Below, piece by piece: positions 15,781 through 23,832 of a stretch of 38,309 bases of DNA. The stretch spans positions 93,040-131,348 of the forward strand of contig JACVGT010000014.1 in the NCBI GenBank assembly GCA_018992685.1. Direction: 5' to 3'. Under the pieces are notes generated by a model. That model had not been told where the DNA came from and did no database searches. It saw only the letters and a list, made by a program, of their open reading frames with translations. Position 1 is the first letter of the stretch; every line of letters begins with the position of its first letter. The translations under genes and the position numbers were made by a program. The DNA comes from Theionarchaea archaeon (GTDB taxonomy: Archaea; Methanobacteriota_B; Thermococci; Methanofastidiosales; SZ-28-30).

Positions 15781-17093
15781 TAACGATACTTGGTGGGGGC
15801 CCTGGAGGGTACACAGCTGCCATCCGGGCAGTCCAGCTCGGCGCTGAGGTAACACTACTTGAAAAGGAAGAAGTGGGGGGAACCTGCCTGAACTGGGGCT
15901 GCGTTCCCTCTAAGGTATTCTTGAAAGGTTCTAAAATGTACAGCCAGCTTAAATTTGCTGAATCCTACGGTGTCTTTGCCAAACCATCTCCTTTTGACAT
16001 GAGGAGGCTGGGAGAACGAAAGAACGAGGTCAAACAAGCGTTGGTCATGGGATTGAAGAACGTGCTCAGGTCGTATGGGGTGAATATTGTACACGGAGAG
16101 GGTCGGATGATTGATGAACACACAGTGGTGGGTCCTGGAGGGAATATTGCGTGTGACAAGATTATTCTGGCCACGGGGTGTCAGCCGGAGGTGCCCCATT
16201 TGTTTCAAGAACTCTCCGTGACATACAAAGATGTTTTCCAGCTGCAATATCTTCCCAGAAGTGTTCTGGTGGTGAATGGGGGGGTGTTCGCTGTGGAAAT
16301 GGCCTGGTTCTTTTTGGAATTGGGGTCACAGGTGACCATGGTGGCTGAAAATGTGCTGGAAAGGGATTTTGAGGATATTGAAACTCGCATAGCATCTTAC
16401 CTTCAGAACAGAGGAGTGAAATTTGTACAGGGAAGAATCGCATCCATCAAGAAACAAGGAGAACAGAAACTGGTAGAAATCGGAGAAGAAGAGATTATTG
16501 CAGAGGAGCTTATTTGGATGAATCGGAAACGCGTATTAGAGGGAATTCCAAGGAAGCTGGTGCAACATGAGAGTGTTGCTGTGAACGAGCACATGCAGAC
16601 TGCCTTCCCGGCTGTGTATGCAGTGGGAGACATCACAGGGAGTTACACTGCAGGTGATGCCATGGCTCAGGGAGTTGTGGCAGCCGAGCACGCAATGGGG
16701 AATACGACTGCGTACAATCCTCGGACCGTTCCCAAGGTACTCTATGCTCCAGAAGCTGCAGTGATTGGACTGACGGAGAGAGAAGCTTCAGAGGAGTACG
16801 ACGTGGTAAAGGGGAATTTCCCGTATGGAGCTTCAGGCAGAGCTCAGACGGTGGGTGCCATCAGAGGGAGAGTAACTATACTTGCGGATAAGAAGTATGG
16901 TGAAATCTTGGGGGCCCACATAGTGGGAAAAGGTGCCTCTGAGTTGATTCAGCTGATTGGGTTTGCAATGAGATTGGAAGCCACCATAGATGAGCTTTCG
17001 TCCTTGCTGTGTGCTCATCCTACTATGGTGGAAATGATACGGGATGCAGGATTGGATATTCATGGAAATGCCTTTAACCTACCCAGGAAATGA
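15777..17093 (+). CDS. Dihydrolipoamide dehydrogenase-like E3 with altered NAD site
   Basis: A 438-residue flavoprotein of the pyridine-nucleotide disulfide reductase family. FAD site GGGPGG (6-11), redox disulfide GGTCLNWGCVPSK (C37 and C42), AVGDITG (282-288), and the C-terminal CAHPTMVE with catalytic His414 and Glu419 are all present, so lipoamide oxidation chemistry is likely intact. The NAD-binding Rossmann motif, normally GGGxIGxE, reads NGGVFAVE (167-174), losing the first and third Gly, and the usual vxATGRxPN stretch reads IWMNRKRVLEG. It is also slightly short for the family (about 460-470). It may use another acceptor or bind NAD differently. It begins in an ATGA overlap with E2. 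Confidence 0.88.
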   Translation: MITILGGGPGGYTAAIRAVQLGAEVTLLEKEEVGGTCLNWGCVPSKVFLKGSKMYSQLKFAESYGVFAKPSPFDMRRLGERKNEVKQALVMGLKNVLRSYGVNIVHGEGRMIDEHTVVGPGGNIACDKIILATGCQPEVPHLFQELSVTYKDVFQLQYLPRSVLVVNGGVFAVEMAWFFLELGSQVTMVAENVLERDFEDIETRIASYLQNRGVKFVQGRIASIKKQGEQKLVEIGEEEIIAEELIWMNRKRVLEGIPRKLVQHESVAVNEHMQTAFPAVYAVGDITGSYTAGDAMAQGVVAAEHAMGNTTAYNPRTVPKVLYAPEAAVIGLTEREASEEYDVVKGNFPYGASGRAQTVGAIRGRVTILADKKYGEILGAHIVGKGASELIQLIGFAMRLEATIDELSSLLCAHPTMVEMIRDAGLDIHGNAFNLPRK

Positions 17094-17787
17094 GTTACGG
17101 CTGTTGTACCAGCATGGCGATCCGGCTGTTTCTCTGGCTTTTGAGGAAGCCATAGCCAGGTGCGGTATACCGACGTTCAGGGTGTGGGTGACCTCGAAAT
17201 GTGTGGTCATAGGACGATTCCAGGACGTGAGTGAGGAAGTGGATGTGGAATACTGCACCGAGAAAGAGCTTCCCATTCTAAGACGGTTTACAGGAGGCGG
17301 GGCTGTCGTCTTGGATGAGGGTGTTGCCTGTCTTGCTTTTTGCCTTCCAGTGCAGAAGAACCCGCTGGATGTCTTTCACGCTCTGAGTGAATGTGTTGGT
17401 AGTGCTATCGGGGCTGAGATTGATGAAAGGAATAATCTGTTCGTGAACGGGAAGAAGGTCTCAGGTGCTGCAGGCTGTAAGAAGTGGGGCTCCCTATTCC
17501 ACCACTTGACCTTGCTGATGGCATGTGACACGGAACTGATGAGAGCTCTCACACCGGGGAGTGCAAGCCAATGCAAAACTGGCAGCGATGCACGTGAAGT
17601 CCGGAATATTGGCACGAACATGAGAGATGTACTAGTCCGAGTGGCCAGAAACATTGGGAACCTGCTTGACACCAAGGTAACACCAGGAAAGATTACTCAG
17701 GAAGAGCGAAGCCTGGCAGATTACTTGCTCAGAGAGAAGTACGCCAAGAGCGAGTGGAATTTCATGGCCATTGATCCATTACACTAG
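17062..17787 (+). CDS. lplA: Lipoate-protein ligase A-type protein
   Basis: A ~241-residue protein of the LplA/LipB/BirA fold that attaches lipoate (or octanoate) to the lipoyl domain of E2. Seen: LRLLYQHGDPAVSLAFEEAI, RRFTGGGAVV (lipoyl-AMP loop), NGKKVSGAAGCKKWGSLFHHLTLLM, and EERSLADYLLREKYAKSEWNF at the C-terminus. It lacks the E. coli LplA accessory domain; in Thermoplasma the equivalent domain is a separate LplB, which is not seen here. The start is uncertain: in-frame ATGs at 17044, 17062 and 17068 all lie inside the end of the E3 gene. Its place as the last gene of the dehydrogenase operon supports modification of this E2. Confidence 0.88.
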   Translation: MEMPLTYPGNELRLLYQHGDPAVSLAFEEAIARCGIPTFRVWVTSKCVVIGRFQDVSEEVDVEYCTEKELPILRRFTGGGAVVLDEGVACLAFCLPVQKNPLDVFHALSECVGSAIGAEIDERNNLFVNGKKVSGAAGCKKWGSLFHHLTLLMACDTELMRALTPGSASQCKTGSDAREVRNIGTNMRDVLVRVARNIGNLLDTKVTPGKITQEERSLADYLLREKYAKSEWNFMAIDPLH

Positions 17788-17974
17788 GTGTAGACGAGCG
17801 ATCTATTCATGAATCCGCTTGTTATGAAGGAAACGTTACCTTTGCTTCATACACCGTTATGTTTATAAAGGATGAAAACTCTATAAAAGTCGTTGGAGCT
17901 GCAATGCTACCAAATCTACCTCCTATCTCTTTTTTTTGTTTTCAATTGAATGGCAAAATCCTGGGTAAACGCGG

Positions 17975-17988
17975 AAAAAAAAAGAAAA
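17975..17988 (-). terminator. T-run after the BofA-like gene
   Basis: Immediately behind the stop codon the minus strand reads AATTTTCTTTTTTTTT, a strong T-run and a likely terminator. Confidence 0.55.
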
Positions 17989-18243
17989 TTAAATATCGTA
18001 TCCAAGAAAGTACAGCAGTATGATGATCAAGACTCCCACAACTCCGCCTATAGCCGTCAAAACGACATCCCAGATTCCAATGTTTAATCCTGAAAGCAGA
18101 CCCAGCCACTTGAGCACACCCAGAATTATGAGACCGACGATGGTATTTACTGCTAAGTACACGATAGCCTTGGCAAGATAGTAGATGGCTACCACAACGA
18201 GGATCACCAAGACAAGAAGACCCAGCGTGATTACTAGAGCCAT
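17989..18243 (-). CDS. BofA-like small membrane protein
   Basis: An 84-residue, very hydrophobic protein with three predicted helices and the family phrase AVNTIVGLIILGVLKWLG followed by GLNIGIWDVVLTAIGGVVGVLIIILLYFLG. This matches the pro-sigma-K processing inhibitor BofA family (in Bacillus, a membrane regulator of the SpoIVFB protease), which has archaeal members of unknown role. Sporulation is not implied. A CTTTATAAAC box on the minus strand lies about 22-25 nt before ATG 18243, so the transcript is probably leaderless. Confidence 0.72.
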   Translation of the reverse strand: MALVITLGLLVLVILVVVAIYYLAKAIVYLAVNTIVGLIILGVLKWLGLLSGLNIGIWDVVLTAIGGVVGVLIIILLYFLGYDI

Positions 18244-18410
18244 ACGTTGATTTCAATTTAGAGTTTATAAAGATTTCTAGCATTCTTCAGTCTGTATAAG
18301 CTTGTTTTTGGATATTTGTCCACCGGTGGTAGATGGAAGTCTCAACAAGAGATTTTTCCTGTCAGTCAGAGGGTTGATTCACAGGGTCACACTAGGGTTT
18401 GGACCATACA

Positions 18411-18420
18411 CTTTTTATTG
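18411..18420 (+). promoter_or_regulatory. AT-rich box upstream of the dehydratase large subunit
   Basis: CTTTTTATTG is centred about 24 nt before ATG 18439, which supports that start over an in-frame GTG/ATG further upstream (18316). Confidence 0.5.
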
Positions 18421-18438
18421 CAAGCACTAATTGATACT

Positions 18439-19650
18439 ATGCCTACGCTTGTTGAGACCATCGTTTCAAAGCACAAGGAATCACCAGTCAGAGCAGGGGA
18501 CGAGATTGAAGAATTGCCTGTCGATAGACTGCTTATTAATGATGTGGCAGCCGTACAGCTGGTGGAACGCTACAGGGAAATTGAGGATCTACTTCCGGCT
18601 CCTTTTGATCCTTCATCTGTATTTGTAGTATTGGACCACGTAGTTCCCCCTTGTGATTCCGTGATAGCTGATAACCTGCAGAGAACAAAGCAATTTGCCC
18701 GTACGCTGCACCTGAACCTCTTCAAAGAGGGGGAAGGGATCGAACACGTCCTCCTTCCTGAAAATAACCTGGTCAGTCCAGGTGATATTCTACTGGGAAC
18801 GGATTCTCACACCTGTACGAATGGGGCTTTGGGTTGTTTCGCGTTCGGTATCGGGATCACAGATGCTCTGTTCGTCCTGTTCACAGGAACTTTCTATAAC
18901 TTTGTCGTACCAGAAACAGTTTTGCTGACCTGTTCAGGCAAGCTTCAAAAGGGGGTTTATGCCAAAGACCTGATTCTGTACGTGTTGTCCCACCTTGATC
19001 AGCAAAAGATGTTGAATAAAGTACTTCAATTCAGTGGCCCAGTCTTTGCGTCCATGCCGCTCGATGGAATGCTGACGGTTTGTAACATGACCACAGAAAT
19101 CAGTGCAAAGACGGGGATCATGCCCTATGAAACTAGGGAAGACCTATCAGCAGAATTTGCAGAAAGATATACCTTTGATGTTACCCCGCTTGAACCCGTT
19201 GTGGCTGTTCCTCACTCCCCGCTGAATGGAAAGCCAGTGGCTGAACTGACCGTTGAGATCACCAAAGCATTCCTCGGGTCATGCACCAATAGCAGGCTGT
19301 CTGATCTGCAGGTAGCAGCTTCCATTCTCAGGGGTAAGAAAGTCAAAGACACAGTAGATTTGTATATTGTGCCGGGTTCCCGGAAAATCTATGAAAAAAT
19401 CCAGGAGAGTGGTATCCTTTCCACCTTCATCCAGGCAGGGGCTGTTATTCTCCCCCCGAATTGCGCAGCCTGCTTTGGTAGACATATGGGGGTCTTGGGA
19501 CCCAGCGATGTGTGTATTTCTTCGGCAAACAGGAATTTCGTTGGGAGAATGGGGTCTAAGGATGCCAAAGTATATCTTGGGTCCCCAGCCACCGTGGCTG
19601 CATCTGCATTGACAGGGATGATAACTGATCCAAGGGAGGTCCTACCATGA
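18439..19650 (+). CDS. leuC: 3-isopropylmalate/homoaconitate dehydratase-type large subunit
   Basis: A 403-residue aconitase-superfamily large subunit of the archaeal LeuC/AksD type, which carries the 4Fe-4S cluster. Cluster Cys are in GSCTNSRLSDL and NCAACFGRHMGVL (CxxC), and the DSHTCTNGALGCFAFGIG block is clear. With its small subunit it isomerises a 2-hydroxy or 3-hydroxy diacid through a dehydrated intermediate (isopropylmalate in leucine synthesis, homocitrate and longer homologues in coenzyme B synthesis). The substrate is not readable from this subunit. Residues 1-41 of the longer frame are excluded by the promoter position. Its stop overlaps the small-subunit ATG (ATGA). Confidence 0.9.
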   Translation: MPTLVETIVSKHKESPVRAGDEIEELPVDRLLINDVAAVQLVERYREIEDLLPAPFDPSSVFVVLDHVVPPCDSVIADNLQRTKQFARTLHLNLFKEGEGIEHVLLPENNLVSPGDILLGTDSHTCTNGALGCFAFGIGITDALFVLFTGTFYNFVVPETVLLTCSGKLQKGVYAKDLILYVLSHLDQQKMLNKVLQFSGPVFASMPLDGMLTVCNMTTEISAKTGIMPYETREDLSAEFAERYTFDVTPLEPVVAVPHSPLNGKPVAELTVEITKAFLGSCTNSRLSDLQVAASILRGKKVKDTVDLYIVPGSRKIYEKIQESGILSTFIQAGAVILPPNCAACFGRHMGVLGPSDVCISSANRNFVGRMGSKDAKVYLGSPATVAASALTGMITDPREVLP

Positions 19651-20132
19651 AAATTGAAGGGACTGCCCTACCAGTGGGAGATGACATTGATACTGATCTC
19701 ATTATTCCTACATTCGCACTACAGAAGTCAAGGGATCCCAGAACGTTCGCTGACTATGCCTTCTGCCACACCATACCGGGGTTCAAAGAGATACCTGAGA
19801 AAATCATCGTTGCTGGCCACAACTTCGGGTGCGGATCATCCCGGGAGGAAGCAGTTTTTGCCCTCCTATATGCGGATGTTAAGGCAGTTCTGGCCAGGTC
19901 TTTTGCCCCTATCTTCAAGAGAAATGCATTCAATAATGCATTACTGTCTATAGAGATGGATACGTCAAGAATCAAGAAGAGTGATCCTCTGAGAATTGAT
20001 CTAGACAGGAAAACGGTATGTGACACTACAACGGGAGAAGACTACTCATTTACACTGACTGCAGCTGAAGAAACGTTGATTCAGCACGGTGGATTACTGC
20101 CCATGTTAAGGAAACGGCTTGCCAATCCGTGA
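19647..20132 (+). CDS. leuD: 3-isopropylmalate/homoaconitate dehydratase-type small subunit
   Basis: A 161-residue swivel-domain subunit that completes the active site of the large subunit. GDDIDTDLIIP (11-21) and GHNFGCGSSREEAV (58-70) are canonical. The substrate-recognition loop after IIP, which reads YLRT in homoaconitases and YLVY-like in isopropylmalate isomerases of Methanocaldococcus, is TFALQKSRDP here, so neither specificity is supported. Other diacid dehydratases of the family remain possible. It is translationally coupled to the large subunit. Confidence 0.88.
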   Translation: MKIEGTALPVGDDIDTDLIIPTFALQKSRDPRTFADYAFCHTIPGFKEIPEKIIVAGHNFGCGSSREEAVFALLYADVKAVLARSFAPIFKRNAFNNALLSIEMDTSRIKKSDPLRIDLDRKTVCDTTTGEDYSFTLTAAEETLIQHGGLLPMLRKRLANP

Positions 20133-20194
20133 AGGACTCATGCTGGCTTGAAAGGTTAGAGGATTAGGTTCACCCGTCATGTTCTACCTGAGAA

Positions 20195-21355
20195 TCACTC
20201 CACGTTGTGTCTGCGCATTCTCAGCCCGATGAGAACGGACACAATAATGGCTGGAATGAGCAGGATGGCAGGAATTCCTACCTCGTTCTCTTCTTCAACT
20301 TCTCCTCTTTCTTCTTTCTCGAAAAGAGGTTCCTCTACTCCCGATTCCTTCTCTTCTGCTACTGGTCCTTCCTGGGGAGACACAAGGTCCTGGTCTGAAG
20401 TCTCAACTTCGCTGGGTTCAACCTGGCTGCCATCTTTCCCTTTCTGAGCATCCACATACACCATCTGAACCTTATCCAAATCTATCTCTCCCAGCCCCAT
20501 TTCGTACGCAGCCGTGAGATGCCCAACATCATCACTGTCCCGCTCCAGAAGCTCACACGCATACCTGTCAATGGCGACAGGGTCCACACCAACAACAACC
20601 TCCCCGACCTCGTTCACTTTGCCGGGGCCTCGAGGTCCATTACTCATCAAAATCCGGTAGGCATCCAGTACTATCAGATCTGGCTTCACCAAACTGCTCA
20701 AATCAGCAATGCACTGGTCCAATCCTCGGGTATGAAACTCTCCTCTGTTCCACACAACACCCATTAGATTCTTCATGGATACAGTAATTTTGGCGGAGCC
20801 GTGCACCTTCGCTATGGGTACATTGATGAATACATCTGCACCCAGGACCTCCTTTGACAGCTCCGTTTTCTTCAGTTTCCTTCCCAGTGGAATGTCCACT
20901 TCCTCATAATCCCCACGGGAATCTATTACCTTGATTTTCCCTCCAGCCTGGACCACTGCATCTTTTATCTCTGACGTGTCCATGCACATCCGACCATTCT
21001 CCAGAGTATTATCAACCACCACAACCTCTGAGGCACCTGCTTCCCTGCATATCTCTACAAGTCTTCCCACCAGTTCGGGGTTTGTGGTAGCTGCCCGAGA
21101 AGGCGGCTGATTGAATGACATATTGACCTTGATTACGACTTTTTGTCCTTTCCTCACCACCTTCCCGATGCCCCCGATGCCCTTGAGAGCTGCATCCACG
21201 AGTTCTCCAGGAGTCCCATTTTGGGCAATCACCAGTTCTGTACCTGAAGACGCATGCAGTACTGGCGCAAAACGGCTGATCCTCTCAAGCAATGATGCAC
21301 TCAGGAATAGTCCAGCTCCTTCTCTGAAGAATTCCCGTCTGGTCATGATGCGCAT
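20195..21355 (-). CDS. DUF362 protein with Tat-like signal and C-terminal anchor
   Basis: A 386-residue exported protein. The N-terminus has TRREFFREGAG followed by a hydrophobic stretch (LFLSASLLERI), a Tat-type twin-arginine signal. Residues ~40-300 match DUF362: KVVIKVNMSFNQPP, VVDNTLE, DVFINVPIAKVHGSAKITVSMKNLMGVVW, LIVLDAYRILMSNGP and VDPVAIDRYACELL. A long Glu/Ser-rich linker (~310-355) leads to a C-terminal helix (IPAILLIPAIIVSVLIGL) and RMRR tail, so it is probably anchored outside the membrane. No ferredoxin-like Cys cluster, found in some DUF362 proteins, is seen. Either ATG 21355 or 21346 could be used; both fit a leaderless start. Confidence 0.85.
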   Translation of the reverse strand: MRIMTRREFFREGAGLFLSASLLERISRFAPVLHASSGTELVIAQNGTPGELVDAALKGIGGIGKVVRKGQKVVIKVNMSFNQPPSRAATTNPELVGRLVEICREAGASEVVVVDNTLENGRMCMDTSEIKDAVVQAGGKIKVIDSRGDYEEVDIPLGRKLKKTELSKEVLGADVFINVPIAKVHGSAKITVSMKNLMGVVWNRGEFHTRGLDQCIADLSSLVKPDLIVLDAYRILMSNGPRGPGKVNEVGEVVVGVDPVAIDRYACELLERDSDDVGHLTAAYEMGLGEIDLDKVQMVYVDAQKGKDGSQVEPSEVETSDQDLVSPQEGPVAEEKESGVEEPLFEKEERGEVEEENEVGIPAILLIPAIIVSVLIGLRMRRHNVE

Positions 21356-21375
21356 AGTATGTATCTGATTGCAGA

Positions 21376-21383
21376 TTTATAAA
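21376..21383 (-). promoter_or_regulatory. TATA box of the DUF362 gene
   Basis: TTTATAAA, itself palindromic, is centred about 25 nt before ATG 21355 on the minus strand. Confidence 0.6.
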
Positions 21384-21418
21384 CCTAGCCCGGCACCAGC
21401 AACGGACAGGCGCAACAT

Positions 21419-21778
21419 TCAGGCCAGCTTTTCCTCAATCATCTTGCACCATTCTTTCGCTTCTTCTATAATGACTTTTTTCAACTTTTTTCTTGATATG
21501 GCAGAATATCTGTATATATATCCCCTCTTGAGACTGTCAGCGCGCCTGACAGCCAGCCCCTGATTCATCAGTTGGTCCAGTGCCTTCTGGACTGTGCTCC
21601 GATGTCTCTCCACTGCCTGGGCAATTTCCTTGGCAGTAACCCCTGAATGTGAAAAAAGATAGAAGAGGACTGTGCTCTCCAGATCATTCAATGAAAGAAG
21701 ACAGGATAACAGCCGATCTTCGTCCATCTTGTCAATCTGCAGTTTACTGCACAGGTTCTCATTCATGAGAAACCGCAT
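21419..21778 (-). CDS. Winged-helix transcriptional regulator
   Basis: A 119-residue DNA-binding protein. LESTVLFYLFSHSGVTAKEIAQAVERHRSTVQKALDQLMNQGLAVRR is a winged helix-turn-helix of the MarR/TrmB-like type, followed by a wing (GYIYRYSAI) and a C-terminal helix. Cys residues at about 9, 26 and 112 lie outside the HTH. It follows thioredoxin with a one-nt TAATG overlap on the minus strand, so both are one transcript; a redox-responsive regulator is an inference from this pairing only. Confidence 0.82.
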   Translation of the reverse strand: MRFLMNENLCSKLQIDKMDEDRLLSCLLSLNDLESTVLFYLFSHSGVTAKEIAQAVERHRSTVQKALDQLMNQGLAVRRADSLKRGYIYRYSAISRKKLKKVIIEEAKEWCKMIEEKLA

Positions 21779-22161
21779 TACAGTGCCTCCATAATCTGCT
21801 GCTCCAGATGCTGCTGTGGAACAGCTCCCACAATGCGCTTGACTGGTGAACCTTTTTTGAACACCAGCAATGTGGGAATGCTCATGACCTGGTATCGAGC
21901 GGCGGTCTTGGGGTTTTCGTCCACATTCAACTTGGCGAAAACCACCCTGCCTGCCATCTTCTCAGCCAGTGCTTCTACGGCTGGCTCGATCATCTTGCAG
22001 GGCATGCACCAGCTAGCCCACAAATCCACAACCACAGCATCATAGTTCCTGAGAGCGTCCTCAAAATCGCTGTCGGTAACCTTGATGGGTTTCTTGGGCA
22101 TATTTGCCTCATCCTGAAGCTTTTCCAATTTTTCCTGACGAATACGTTGACGTTCATCCAT
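21778..22161 (-). CDS. trxA: Thioredoxin
   Basis: A 127-residue thioredoxin-fold protein with active site WASWCMPCK (C52 and C55) and the cis-proline loop SIPTLLVF, so it should be a competent dithiol reductase. A charged ~25-residue N-terminal helix (MDERQRIRQEKLEKLQDEAN) precedes the fold, which starts at IKVTDSDFEDAL. It is the first gene of a two-gene operon with the HTH regulator. A CCTTTATAACC box 25 nt upstream indicates a leaderless mRNA. Confidence 0.93.
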   Translation of the reverse strand: MDERQRIRQEKLEKLQDEANMPKKPIKVTDSDFEDALRNYDAVVVDLWASWCMPCKMIEPAVEALAEKMAGRVVFAKLNVDENPKTAARYQVMSIPTLLVFKKGSPVKRIVGAVPQQHLEQQIMEAL

Positions 22162-22181
22162 GGGTATGGTGCTTGGTGCAC

Positions 22182-22192
22182 GGTTATAAAGG
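22182..22192 (-). promoter_or_regulatory. TATA box of the thioredoxin operon
   Basis: On the minus strand CCTTTATAACC is centred about 26 nt before ATG 22161. The divergent gene at 22349 has its own box, CTTTATATTT at 22319-22328. Confidence 0.6.
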
Positions 22193-22348
22193 TTTCGATT
22201 ATTTATGCAACATCTTTGCGCAACTTTTCTTCTAGATGAAAACCTGTTCTTTCGTCACGGGGACTCAGTTAAAGAAGTGAACCCGTATCACTGTTGGGAA
22301 TTCTGCAGTACAACAAACCTTTATATTTAGCAGCTCTAACAGGAGACT

Positions 22349-23083
22349 ATGAGCGAGGAGCTGCAGAAGGAAGAACGCCAGGAACTGCTTGAAAAACTGG
22401 GGATATCCCTACCGAAAGATGAAGAATTTGAAGAACTCCTTGAACGGGAAGGAATTGGATATTTGATTAGGAAAGATGTTCAGGAATCTTTTTCTCCTGG
22501 CGAAATTGAAAGGATTAACAAGAATATTGACAGTATTCTGGCTGATCTTGCAGCTTCTCCCACTGGTCTTTCGGGAACTGAAAGAATCATCAGTGAAGTG
22601 CTCCAGAAAGAGGCCAAGAACCTGGGTACGTTTGTTGTTCAGGGAATACAGTGTGACATGAGAGAAAAAGGATATGGCTGGAAAGGGACCACTTCCATAT
22701 TTATGTCAGCTGAAGACTGGTCCAAGGCGACCAAGCAGGTGGAACTGATTGCCCGGCTTACTTTGATGAAGCTGGCCAGAAACAGGGGACTGGTCCCCAA
22801 GGTGACAATCAATTTTGAGAAACAGAAAGGAGATGCGGAAGGACAATCTGCACTCACGCCGGCTGAAGCTGCAGCTCAGATTGAGGCATTCGCCAGGAAG
22901 TTGCTGGGAGACGACTATATCATGGTGAAGAAACGCCTGCAGAAGAACTTCACGAACAAGGAGGACTTGATGGATGCCTGCTCTGAGGTACAGCGTATTG
23001 TCACTCTGTTCATTGATGAGAGTCTGGCAAACAGCTTTAGAGATAGAGTTGCAGATATTGTGTACAGGATTCAAGGTGGTTAA
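22349..23083 (+). CDS. Hypothetical protein coupled to a KaiC-like ATPase
   Basis: A 244-residue soluble protein I do not recognise. It starts with a charged helix (EELQKEERQELLEKLG), continues with a mixed region (TGLSGTERIISEVLQKEAKNLGTFVVQGIQ), has GYGWKGTTSIFMSAEDW and KVTINFEKQKGDAEG, and ends in helices up to FRDRVADIVYRIQGG. No Cys pair, P-loop or membrane segment stands out. It has its own TATA-like box 25 nt upstream and AGGAG just before ATG 22349. The stop codon abuts the ATG of the KaiC-like gene, so the two proteins are likely made together and may work together. Confidence 0.75.
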   Translation: MSEELQKEERQELLEKLGISLPKDEEFEELLEREGIGYLIRKDVQESFSPGEIERINKNIDSILADLAASPTGLSGTERIISEVLQKEAKNLGTFVVQGIQCDMREKGYGWKGTTSIFMSAEDWSKATKQVELIARLTLMKLARNRGLVPKVTINFEKQKGDAEGQSALTPAEAAAQIEAFARKLLGDDYIMVKKRLQKNFTNKEDLMDACSEVQRIVTLFIDESLANSFRDRVADIVYRIQGG

Positions 23084-23788
23084 ATGAGAAGAGTCAAGAC
23101 GGGTGTTCCAGGATTGGACAAAATGCTGCACGGAGGATTGATAGCGGGGAGGCCATACGTCATTGCAGGCCCTCCCGGTTCAGGGAAGACTATTCTGGGT
23201 ATGCATTTTTTACTCCAGGGAATTGAAGATGGGGTCAGGGGGCTGTACATTTCATTATCTGAACCAGCAGGAGAAATAAGAGACAACATGAGTGCCTTTG
23301 GATGGGACATCTCCCGCGTAAGAATTCTGGATGTATCTCCTGAGGGGGGGACAGGTGTGTGGGTACTCCCCACAGATGGACTACTGGAGAGTGTTCGGTT
23401 CAATGTGGCCAACCTCAATAATCTGATAACCTCTGAATTGACCGTGCATAAGGTGGGGAATATTGTCATTGATTCCATTACTGCCCTGAAAGAGTTGTGT
23501 GAAAGAGAGAGGGACATACGGGTGGATCTGTTATCTCTCATGAATTACCTTTCAGAAAATAGGTGTACATCCCTTCTCATAAGCGAGTCTCTAGGAGAGG
23601 CTGTAGAGGTGGAAAGCTTCCTGGCCAGGGGAACGGTGAGACTACAGACAGTTTTCCTCAATGGCAAGAGAAAGCGCTCCATCCTGGTAGAGAAAATGAG
23701 GGGAACCGGATTTGATGAAGAAGCGCGCCCCATGAAGATAACAAGAAGGGGCATTGAGGTATATCCTTCTGAATCTCTGCTGGAATAA
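23084..23788 (+). CDS. Single-domain KaiC-like RecA-superfamily ATPase
   Basis: A 234-residue ATPase with KTGVPGLDKMLHGGLIAGRP, Walker A GPPGSGKT (29-36), the LYISLSEPAGEIRDNMSAFGWD block characteristic of archaeal KaiC-like proteins, and Walker B in NIVIDSITAL. The paired catalytic Glu of KaiC (EE after strand 2) is SE here. Archaeal single-domain KaiC homologues act in signalling or motility complexes such as ArlH; this one is not beside archaellum genes. Translated directly after the preceding hypothetical protein (TAAATG) with AAGGTGG as ribosome-binding site. Confidence 0.87.
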   Translation: MRRVKTGVPGLDKMLHGGLIAGRPYVIAGPPGSGKTILGMHFLLQGIEDGVRGLYISLSEPAGEIRDNMSAFGWDISRVRILDVSPEGGTGVWVLPTDGLLESVRFNVANLNNLITSELTVHKVGNIVIDSITALKELCERERDIRVDLLSLMNYLSENRCTSLLISESLGEAVEVESFLARGTVRLQTVFLNGKRKRSILVEKMRGTGFDEEARPMKITRRGIEVYPSESLLE

Positions 23789-23806
23789 TCATATCTAAAA
23801 GAATCA

Positions 23807-23830
23807 GAAATAAAACAAAAGAAAAAAGGG
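23807..23830 (-). terminator. T-rich stretch after the secreted-protein gene
   Basis: The minus strand reads CCCCTTTTTTCTTTTGTTTT just past the stop at 23833, a likely terminator that also separates the convergent KaiC-like gene. Confidence 0.5.
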
Positions 23831-23832
23831 GA

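Noticed and set aside
17860..18025. Possible short transcript or ORF starting near 17904 behind a TTTATAAAGG box
   Set aside because: The frame runs through the BofA terminator and into that gene on the other strand, and the peptide is low-complexity (poly-Lys, poly-Phe).
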